This document shows, piece by piece, positions 1 through 4,952 of a stretch of 5,657 bases of DNA; position 1 is the stretch's first letter; each line of letters opens with the position of its first letter. The stretch covers positions 1-5,657 of the forward strand of contig DAHL01000012.1 in NCBI GenBank assembly GCA_002509225.1. Direction: 5' to 3'. Made by a program: the position numbers and the translations under genes. This DNA comes from Euryarchaeota archaeon UBA102. Its GTDB lineage: Archaea; Thermoplasmatota; Poseidoniia; MGIII; CG-Epi1. The notes under the pieces were generated by a model. That model made no database searches and had not been told where the DNA came from. It saw only the letters and a program-made list of their open reading frames with translations.

Positions 1-176
1 ACTTCGACTCTGCCCATTCGGCCAGATTTTTGAAGATCTCGTAAATCCATTTCATCGCCGAGAAGGCCTTCTGTTTGGCCAAAAATTGCACCGACGACAT
101 CGGAACGATCAACAACACCGTCTGCGCGTATTGTTGCTTTTATTGTATACTTACTAGTTGTTGGGTCTATTTTCAT
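1..176 (-). CDS. dnaG: Archaeal DnaG primase-like protein, N-terminal fragment (partial)
   Basis: Only the first 58 codons lie in the window; the gene continues past the left edge. Reading leftwards from the ATG at 176-174, the protein begins [14 protein letters not shown] and then carries [17 protein letters not shown] (about residues 26-42) and [15 protein letters not shown] (44-58). I recognise these as the conserved N-terminal block of archaeal DnaG, which precedes the TOPRIM domain; the TOPRIM domain itself is out of view. In archaea this protein is mainly known as a subunit of the RNA exosome that helps recruit adenine-rich RNA, with primase activity also reported. The start is well supported: an in-frame TAA lies one codon upstream of the ATG, and GAGGT lies a few bases upstream. 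It is transcribed divergently from the gene at 408. The family call is confident; whether the gene is intact cannot be judged here. Confidence 0.93.
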   Translation of the reverse strand, partial: MKIDPTTSKYTIKATIRADGVVDRSDVVGAIFGQTEGLLGDEMDLRDLQKSGRMGRVE

Positions 177-182
177 ATTTTA

Positions 183-188
183 CCTCTT
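183..188 (-). promoter_or_regulatory. Ribosome binding site of dnaG
   Basis: On the minus strand the sequence before the start reads AAGAGGTAAAATATG. The AGAGG/GAGGT core matches the anti-Shine-Dalgarno end of 16S rRNA with about 6 bases of spacing. Together with the in-frame TAA just upstream, it fixes the DnaG start at 176. Confidence 0.75.
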
Positions 189-355
189 TAACTAGCCCCT
201 GACCACAACGAACGCCGGACATATTCCGTGCGGATTCGTCTCACACTAACTGGAACCGAATAGGCCCCCGTAACGTAAATCGAGTATCGTAATAGCCCTG
301 AGGCTACTTCTACTTCGCATTTAGCTGTTATTAAAGCTGTTGGTCTAAAATAAAC

Positions 356-384
356 GAATAAAAACCACCGTTGGGGTTTTATTC
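356..384. repeat. Imperfect inverted repeat upstream of the 408 gene
   Basis: The left arm GAATAAAAACC (356-366) and right arm GGTTTTATTC (375-384) are complementary apart from one extra A in the left arm. They are separated by the 8 bases ACCGTTGG. The repeat lies 23 bases before the ATG at 408, where the 5' end of the mRNA would fall. It could be a regulator operator, an mRNA leader hairpin or an AT-rich promoter element; the sequence alone does not decide. Confidence 0.5.
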
Positions 385-407
385 CATAGACTTAGTGGGG
401 TACTGTT

Positions 408-1250
408 ATGCACGTCGTAAAAGTTGTGGCTCAACCACATAAAAAACAACCTTTGGTAAAAACGGGGTCTTTGAAAAGAGGCGTTTACGACGTCAGAAAA
501 AGAGGGACGTTTGGAATAATTTGGCTAACTGATTTTGGAGAGCTAGTTTGGAATACCTGTAAAGAAGTCAATCCAGGCGCGAAAATCAGATTGAGTAAAT
601 CCGGTTTTGATGAAATGAATTGGACCGTATCGTTCAGAATGGAAGGGTTTAAAATCAAATTAACTTCAAAAAAATACAAGGGATTTTTAGGATACCCAAG
701 AAACTGTTATCTGGAATTGAAAGTTGGAGCAGAAAATCCTCAAGATTTACAAAAATTCTTTCAAACAATTGCTGAAAATTATGCATATAATCCATGGGAA
801 ATAAATAATTGGCAAAAAATGGAGCAGAAAACTGGTCTTGATCAGAAAATGGTTGCCGATCAATGGACTCAAGCAGGTGGAAAAGATATTAGTGAATATG
901 GAGAAAAGAGTAGTGTGGGCATTATTGCGAAAGTGACTGCATTATTCAGTAATGTGGCATCTAAAATACCATTTATATCTAAATTGAAAAGGGGATCTAA
1001 ATCTAAAGGTGAAGAGAAGATAGTGCTTGTTGATGATGATGGGATTGAGAGAACGTTTGAATTACATGGAACATTAGAAATGAGAGGATCTGAATATGCT
1101 ATATTACTACCATCTGGCGGTAGTAAGAATGAATTCAACATACTTGAAATTGTGAAATCTAATGGTAACGTAAGCTATGAAGGTATAGATGATGAAGTGC
1201 TATTTCGTGAACTGTCAGCACACGCTGAGCAGTATGTTAGTAGCAGCTAA
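408..1250 (+). CDS. Uncharacterised 280-residue protein with C-terminal DUF1292 (YrzB)-like domain
   Basis: I do not recognise the full-length protein. Three parts can be seen. Residues about 1-135 are basic and rich in aromatics, with several Trp (including WLTDFGELVW, MNWTV and NPWEINNW), and look like a compact alpha/beta domain. Residues about 136-203 form a linker with a hydrophobic, possibly amphipathic stretch (GIIAKVTALFSNVASKIPFI, 171-190) followed by a Lys/Arg/Ser-rich patch. Residues about 204-276 read KIVLVDDDGIERTFELHGTL, then EYAILLPSGG and a closing acidic helix, which is the pattern of DUF1292: I-x-L-x-D-x-x-G, then E-Y-A-x-L-x-P. DUF1292 proteins are usually small, stand-alone proteins of unknown function, best known from Firmicutes. 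The start is secure: a TAG lies in frame at 393-395 with no other start codon between, and GGGG at 397-400 may serve as a weak ribosome binding site. No signal peptide is seen. A tRNA-Ala gene and pdxS follow on the same strand. The DUF1292 match is by eye and moderate; function is unknown. Confidence 0.75.
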   Translation: MHVVKVVAQPHKKQPLVKTGSLKRGVYDVRKRGTFGIIWLTDFGELVWNTCKEVNPGAKIRLSKSGFDEMNWTVSFRMEGFKIKLTSKKYKGFLGYPRNCYLELKVGAENPQDLQKFFQTIAENYAYNPWEINNWQKMEQKTGLDQKMVADQWTQAGGKDISEYGEKSSVGIIAKVTALFSNVASKIPFISKLKRGSKSKGEEKIVLVDDDGIERTFELHGTLEMRGSEYAILLPSGGSKNEFNILEIVKSNGNVSYEGIDDEVLFRELSAHAEQYVSSS

Positions 1251-1268
1251 GATTCTATGAAAATGAGG

Positions 1269-1276
1269 TTTTATGG
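1269..1276 (+). promoter_or_regulatory. Weak candidate TATA element for the tRNA-Ala/pdxS unit
   Basis: TTTTATGG lies about 30 bases before the tRNA 5' end, roughly where an archaeal TATA box would sit for a start site just ahead of the tRNA. The match is poor. The tRNA may instead be read through from the gene ending at 1250, only 52 bases upstream. Confidence 0.3.
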
Positions 1277-1302
1277 AAGGTGAGTCAACTGTCGTTAATT
1301 GT

Positions 1303-1379
1303 GGGCCGGTAGATCAGCTCGGAAGATCGCCGCCTTCGCAAGGCGGAGGGCGCGGGTTCAAATCCCGCCCGGTCCACCA
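1303..1379 (+). tRNA. tRNA-Ala (anticodon CGC), 3' CCA encoded
   Basis: A complete cloverleaf can be folded by hand. The acceptor stem is GGGCCGG (1303-1309) with CCGGTCC (1369-1375), including the G3-U70 wobble pair that is the hallmark of alanine tRNA. The D stem is GATC/GATC around the loop AGCTCGGAA with G18-G19. The anticodon stem CCGCC/GGCGG encloses TTCGCAA, giving anticodon CGC at 1337-1339. The variable loop has five bases. The T stem GCGGG/CCCGC encloses TTCAAAT. The discriminator is A (1376) and CCA is encoded at 1377-1379. No intron is present. It decodes GCG codons. The pdxS ribosome binding site begins at the next base, so the two are probably co-transcribed and separated by 3' processing. 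Confidence 0.97.
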
Positions 1380-1384
1380 AGGAG
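1380..1384 (+). promoter_or_regulatory. Ribosome binding site of pdxS, abutting the tRNA 3' end
   Basis: AGGAG follows the encoded CCA with no spacer and stands 6 bases before the ATG at 1391. An in-frame TAA directly precedes the ATG, so this site and start are unambiguous. Processing at the tRNA 3' end would leave an mRNA leader of only about 11 bases that starts with the ribosome binding site. Confidence 0.85.
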
Positions 1385-1390
1385 AAATAA

Positions 1391-2383
1391 ATGAGTAATG
1401 ATTTAGATTTAGAATCACTTAGATGTGGGCCAGAATTGATTAAGAGAGGATTTGCAAGAATGCAAAAAGGCGGAGTTGTGATGGATGTTGTTAATCCAGA
1501 ACAGGCAGTTATTGCAGAAGATGCTGGTGCTGTTGCCGTAATGGCTTTGGAAAGAGTTCCATCAGATATTCGTGCAGATGGTGGAGTTGCTAGGATGTCT
1601 GAACCTAATATGATTGAAGAAATCATAAAATCTGTTAGCATTCCAGTTATGGCGAAATGTAGAATAGGCCATACTGCAGAAGCGCGAGTTTTAGAATCAT
1701 TGGGAGTTGATATGATAGATGAATCTGAAGTTTTAACCCCGGCAGATCCGTATTATCATGTAATTAAGAAGGATTTTGATGTTCCTTTTGTTTGCGGTGC
1801 AACTAATCTTGGTGAAGCTTTGAGAAGGGTGTGGGAAGGTGCTGCTATGATTAGAACTAAAGGAGAGGCTGGAACAGGAAATGTTGTAGCTGCGATGCGT
1901 CATGCAAGATTAATTAGTGCAGAGATAGAGGCCGTAAGAGCTAGTAAGGATTATCGAAGTATTGCGGAGAAAGTTATAGAGAAATATTATGAATTGGACA
2001 AAGAGGCTGAAGAGAATTTAGGGTTCTCATCAAAATCTACGCCATTTGAGAAAGAGTATGAAGAGATTGTAACAGAGATGGCTGTATTGGTTGAAGAAGT
2101 AGCAGAGCTTGGACGTTTGCCTGTTGTAACGTTTACAGCTGGTGGTATTGCTACACCTGCTGATGCTGCTTTAATGATGCAATTCGGAATGGATGGTATT
2201 TTTGTTGGTTCTGGAATATTTAAATCGAAAACGCCAGAGAAAATGGCAAAGGCGATTGTTGAAGCTACTGCCCATTACGATGAAGCTAAGATTGTTAGTA
2301 AAGTTTCAAACAAACTAGGCGATGCTATGGCCGGATTGGAAGAGTCCTCTCTAGAGACTAAAATGGCGGGTCGCGGTCACTGA
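1391..2383 (+). CDS. pdxS: Pyridoxal 5'-phosphate synthase, synthase subunit PdxS
   Basis: PdxS forms pyridoxal 5'-phosphate from ribose 5-phosphate, glyceraldehyde 3-phosphate and ammonia supplied by the glutaminase PdxT (DXP-independent vitamin B6 pathway, cytosolic). The 330-residue protein is full length. Visible family features are the N-terminal [19 protein letters not shown] with Asp32, [19 protein letters not shown] (53-70), [10 protein letters not shown] with the first catalytic lysine at Lys89, [12 protein letters not shown] with the second at Lys157, and the phosphate-site block [17 protein letters not shown] through VGSGIFKS (247-279). Bacterial PdxS is about 294 residues; the extra length is an insertion of about 35 charged, helical residues around 187-222, as known for archaeal PdxS such as that of Methanocaldococcus jannaschii. 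The start is fixed by AGGAG and an adjacent upstream stop. The gene follows tRNA-Ala by 11 bases and converges on the next gene. No pdxT lies in the window. Confidence 0.97.
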   Translation: MSNDLDLESLRCGPELIKRGFARMQKGGVVMDVVNPEQAVIAEDAGAVAVMALERVPSDIRADGGVARMSEPNMIEEIIKSVSIPVMAKCRIGHTAEARVLESLGVDMIDESEVLTPADPYYHVIKKDFDVPFVCGATNLGEALRRVWEGAAMIRTKGEAGTGNVVAAMRHARLISAEIEAVRASKDYRSIAEKVIEKYYELDKEAEENLGFSSKSTPFEKEYEEIVTEMAVLVEEVAELGRLPVVTFTAGGIATPADAALMMQFGMDGIFVGSGIFKSKTPEKMAKAIVEATAHYDEAKIVSKVSNKLGDAMAGLEESSLETKMAGRGH

Positions 2384-2412
2384 GATAAAATATCTTTAGA
2401 ATAATTTATCTC
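2382..2412. terminator. Inverted repeat across both convergent stop codons, candidate bidirectional terminator
   Basis: The left arm GAGATAAAATAT (2382-2393) pairs with the right arm ATAATTTATCTC (2401-2412) at 11 of 12 positions, around a 7-base loop. It starts inside the TGA of pdxS and runs past the TAA of the opposing gene (2396-2398). Because it is symmetric it could act on transcripts from either side. The stem is AT-rich and lacks a long T tract, so its strength as a terminator is uncertain. Confidence 0.55.
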
Positions 2413-4864
2413 TGTTGATGTACCCTACTGCACCTAAAGCTACAACGACTACTATAACGAAGAATAGTATTGAAGACCATTCAAAGCCTTCATCGATTTC
2501 TCCACCAACATCTACCTTAGATAAACTACGATCGTTGTTTCCTTCTTCAGATTCATCTATAACTTTTCCAGAGTCTGCTGAAGCCCATATTGAATAAGTT
2601 CCTGAACTACCTACGGACCATGAAACTGAAATTTCTGTGTAATTTGCAGTGCCGTTTTCATCGAGCATGAAGCCGTCACTCATGGTGTAATTTGCAATGA
2701 GTGTGTCTTCGCCATCTATATTGGAATAGAAACTGACTGTGAATGAGTCGGTTATATTCATACCTTGTACGCCCAATTCGGCTGTTATTGAGACTGTGCT
2801 ACCTTCAGTAACATCTGTAGATGATAGAGATAAGTCAGCTATCCAGACATCTGGTCTTTCCTTGCTTGCTACAGTTAGATTGTAGGAATAGCTCTCTGCT
2901 TCATTTCCTGCATGATCTGTAACTTGAAGAATAACCTGATAGTTGCCTGCTGATTCGAATACGTGTGATACGTTAGAGTACATCTCCCCCATACCTGAAA
3001 CATTATCTGAATCGTCGCCGAAGCTCCATGCAAAGTTCATAGTCGACATGTTGTCGATGTTATCTGTTGCAGATGCGTTGAAGTAGGTTAACTCACCTTC
3101 TTTAGAAGTTGATGGATAATACTTAGTTGTATTGTTAAGTCCTGGAGTCTCGTAACCGAATGTGAAGGTTACTTGAGATGGCCTCTCTGTATCATGGATA
3201 ATTACTGGAGTGGATGAAGTGTCGCTGTTTCCAGCTGCATCTGTGACAGTTAGAGAGATTGTGTAGGTTCCTGGAGTCTCGTAAGTCTTGCTCACTGGGT
3301 TACCAGTGCCGTTTGTTCCATCACCATAATCCCAGAAGTATGATGAAGCTGATACGTTCATTCCATCATTTGAGCTGGAACCATTGAAGACTAATGTATT
3401 ACCTTGTTCAGCATTAGTTGCATTGTATGCAGTGCCGTTGTCCGTTACATCTGTCTTGACTGTTATATCGAAAGCTGATGTTGGATTTGTACCATCTACA
3501 GTTACTAGTACATATTCTGTAGAACTAGCACCGAAAGCATCGGTTACTGTTAGAGAGACGTTGTAGACACCTTCGGTCATGAAAGTGTGACTATCATCAG
3601 TCTCTGAAGATGTGCTACCATCTTGGAAATCCCATCCATAAGTTAATGCTGTATGTACATCGTCTGAAACAGTACTGTTGAAATCAACAGATGTGTTTAG
3701 ACCGATAGTGTAAGATTCAGATAGCATACCACCTGCCGTTGCTGTAACGGTTGGAGCTTCATTCAAGACTACTCTGTGTCCATTGGACATTGGTAAGTCC
3801 TGCATTGCACCAGATACTGGAATGCTAGGAATAGCTAGTATGTGGTTAGATCCGGATGAAGCCGGCATGTTGATGTTGTGCGTAGTATCGCCATCGACCA
3901 TTAGATGTTCCACTACAGTTGCGTAGCCATCCTCTAGTACGTAGAGATAATGCTCACCATCCCTTAAAGTAAACTTGTTAGCGATTCCATCAGATTCACC
4001 TTCAGACCAAGTGCTTGTACTGGTCTCGTAGGCCATCATAGTGGTGCCGCTCATTGGGATTCCTTCTGAGTCCCAGACGAATGCGGTAACGTCGTTACCG
4101 AATGCTTCATGAGATTCTAATGAAGCTAATACCATACCATCAGTCCAAGCGTTCTCGAAGCCCCAAACGTCGATTTCATCACCGTCGATTAACGCAATTG
4201 ACCAATCGGCATTGAAAGTTTCGTGAGAAGTGAAATACCCGTCACAATTGGTTCGAAGTGTGAAAGTTTCATTAAGATTAACTTCGTCGTAGAAGAAATT
4301 GACTGCCGTGTCATTCCAATCGGATTCACTATTGACAGTGTAAGAATAGCCATCATCTGCACCCCACCAAGTATCGACTTGGTTAGAATGTGAAATGTAA
4401 GTACTTGTACAGTTATCTGAATTGAATGGCATAAACTCTTCAGTGAAGTTCCATTCGGTTGCACTGTATGTTTCCGATCTCTCTGCGAGCATGATTCCCA
4501 TGAAATCAGAAGTCGTGTTTGTCGCTTCCATATCGATGTTCATGTTAGCGTTATTATCCATAACCTCAACATCTGCTACCTGATTTAGGTATCCAGAGTT
4601 GCTGAAACTGAACATATAGTTACCATCAGCGAGATCATCGAATTGGAAGAAACCGTACTCATCAGTTGAAGTGCTGCTTGAATCACCAGTAGCAGTATTG
4701 AAGTATTCTACGGTTACACCTTCGAGAGCGTCGCCCCCACTAGTGACAAATCCTGTTCGTGTAGATGCCGAACTGGTATCTACTACGAAGATACTAGCTA
4801 GTACAGACGCCATCAGAGTGGCGGCAACTAGCGCTGCGATTTTCTTGCTGTTATACTGATTCAT
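2396..4864 (-). CDS. Secreted, C-terminally anchored PKD/CARDB-repeat surface glycoprotein (822 residues)
   Basis: This is probably a cell-surface or S-layer-associated protein; no enzymatic domain is recognised. Domains in order: signal peptide about 1-34 (KK, then a hydrophobic run to SIFVV, then SSA as a likely cleavage site); carboxypeptidase-regulatory-like beta domain about 35-115 (TDEYGFFQFDDLADGNYMF); an unassigned acidic and aromatic region 116-250; a second regulatory-like domain about 255-335; three PKD domains about 370-668, marked by YGWDFQDGS, YFWDYGDGT and FAWSFGDDS, with SLTVTDA-type closing strands; a CARDB-like domain about 672-787 with the typical VIDESEEGNN near 768-777; a membrane helix about 796-816; and the short tail NRDKLF. 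More than 20 N-x-S/T sequons suggest heavy N-glycosylation. Only two cysteines are present (152 and 207), both in the unassigned region. I chose the ATG at 4864-4862 because GTGAT stands four bases upstream; a GTG at 4873-4871 would add three residues but overlaps that site. The gene has its own TATA box and converges on pdxS. The ligand is unknown. Confidence 0.88.
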   Translation of the reverse strand: MNQYNSKKIAALVAATLMASVLASIFVVDTSSASTRTGFVTSGGDALEGVTVEYFNTATGDSSSTSTDEYGFFQFDDLADGNYMFSFSNSGYLNQVADVEVMDNNANMNIDMEATNTTSDFMGIMLAERSETYSATEWNFTEEFMPFNSDNCTSTYISHSNQVDTWWGADDGYSYTVNSESDWNDTAVNFFYDEVNLNETFTLRTNCDGYFTSHETFNADWSIALIDGDEIDVWGFENAWTDGMVLASLESHEAFGNDVTAFVWDSEGIPMSGTTMMAYETSTSTWSEGESDGIANKFTLRDGEHYLYVLEDGYATVVEHLMVDGDTTHNINMPASSGSNHILAIPSIPVSGAMQDLPMSNGHRVVLNEAPTVTATAGGMLSESYTIGLNTSVDFNSTVSDDVHTALTYGWDFQDGSTSSETDDSHTFMTEGVYNVSLTVTDAFGASSTEYVLVTVDGTNPTSAFDITVKTDVTDNGTAYNATNAEQGNTLVFNGSSSNDGMNVSASSYFWDYGDGTNGTGNPVSKTYETPGTYTISLTVTDAAGNSDTSSTPVIIHDTERPSQVTFTFGYETPGLNNTTKYYPSTSKEGELTYFNASATDNIDNMSTMNFAWSFGDDSDNVSGMGEMYSNVSHVFESAGNYQVILQVTDHAGNEAESYSYNLTVASKERPDVWIADLSLSSTDVTEGSTVSITAELGVQGMNITDSFTVSFYSNIDGEDTLIANYTMSDGFMLDENGTANYTEISVSWSVGSSGTYSIWASADSGKVIDESEEGNNDRSLSKVDVGGEIDEGFEWSSILFFVIVVVVALGAVGYINRDKLF
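3141..3284 (-). repeat. 15-bp exact direct repeat between PKD units
   Basis: CCTGGAGTCTCGTAA occurs at 3141-3155 and 3270-3284, 129 bases (43 codons) apart and in the same frame, encoding YETPG both times. One copy precedes the closing strands of the second PKD domain. The other lies at the start of the next unit, so the copies are not at equivalent positions in the fold. It may be a remnant of repeat duplication or gene conversion. Confidence 0.6.
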
Positions 4865-4868
4865 TTCA

Positions 4869-4873
4869 ATCAC
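4869..4873 (-). promoter_or_regulatory. Ribosome binding site deciding the start of the surface-protein gene
   Basis: On the minus strand the sequence reads GAGTGATTGAAATG. GTGAT matches part of the archaeal GGAGGTGAT consensus at four bases from the ATG. The same GTG could be read as an alternative start three codons earlier, but then no ribosome binding site would precede it. Confidence 0.5.
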
Positions 4874-4918
4874 TCAACTGAATTTCTCGAATTCGAGGAT
4901 GCGTTCAGCTAGGTGCAC

Positions 4919-4926
4919 TTTATAAA
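4919..4926 (-). promoter_or_regulatory. Archaeal TATA box of the surface-protein gene
   Basis: TTTATAAA is a perfect palindrome and a good archaeal TATA box. With the usual distance of about 25-30 bases, transcription would begin near 4893-4897 on the minus strand, giving a leader of about 30 bases before the ATG at 4864. It sits 7 bases beyond the T tract that probably ends leuS transcription. Confidence 0.7.
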
Positions 4927-4933
4927 GATTACG

Positions 4934-4942
4934 AAAAAAAAA
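4934..4942 (-). terminator. Oligo-T terminator of leuS
   Basis: On the minus strand a run of nine T residues begins ten bases after the leuS stop codon, preceded by CACCCTC and without a hairpin. Hairpin-free oligo-T tracts are the usual intrinsic termination signal in archaea. It lies directly upstream of the TATA box of the next gene. Confidence 0.65.
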
Positions 4943-4952
4943 GAGGGTGAAA

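Larger units (their letters stand above)
177..407. promoter_or_regulatory. Divergent intergenic region between dnaG and the 408-1250 gene
   Basis: These 231 bases hold no convincing ORF or RNA gene but must contain the promoters of two divergent genes. For the rightward gene, the best AT-rich candidate is CTAAAATAA at about 345-353, which would give a start site near 376-380 and a leader of about 30 bases. For dnaG, a weak AATATG-like element lies at about 213-218 on the minus strand, which would put the start site just upstream of its ribosome binding site. Neither is a strong TATA match. Other structure includes a 5-bp hairpin TAGCC-CTGA-GGCTA at 293-306, AGCTGTT repeated at 323-329 and 335-341 (12 bases apart), and an inverted repeat at 356-384. 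I checked for tRNA-like T-arm motifs on both strands and found none. Confidence 0.5.

Noticed and set aside
293..306. Perfect hairpin TAGCC-CTGA-GGCTA as a terminator
   Set aside because: The stem is only 5 bp, no T tract follows on either strand, and no gene ends here because the flanking genes diverge.
177..407. Possible non-coding RNA or tRNA in the divergent spacer
   Set aside because: No T-arm motif, cloverleaf, K-turn pair or box C/D-like pair was found on either strand; the region is explained well enough as promoters and leaders.
869..1141. Minus-strand ORF of 90 codons inside the 408-1250 gene
   Set aside because: It is low in complexity, rich in Ser, Leu and Pro, and overlaps a gene with a fixed start and recognisable C-terminal domain; it is a shadow frame.
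1257..1283. Eight-codon ORF (MKMRFYGR) between the 408 gene and the tRNA
   Set aside because: It is too short to support, with no ribosome binding site; it may be chance in a 52-base spacer.
1285..1641. Minus-strand ORF of 118 codons with GFEPAPSALRRRRSSELIY in it
   Set aside because: It is read antisense through the tRNA-Ala gene and the pdxS 5' end. The GFEPAPSALRRR stretch is what tRNA-Ala antisense gives when translated, a common false protein.
2415..2597. Plus-strand ORF opposite the end of the surface-protein gene, plus similar ORFs at 3384-3566, 4671-4859 and 4189-4464
   Set aside because: All overlap the PKD/CARDB protein in other frames, lack ribosome binding sites that I can see and have no recognisable motifs.
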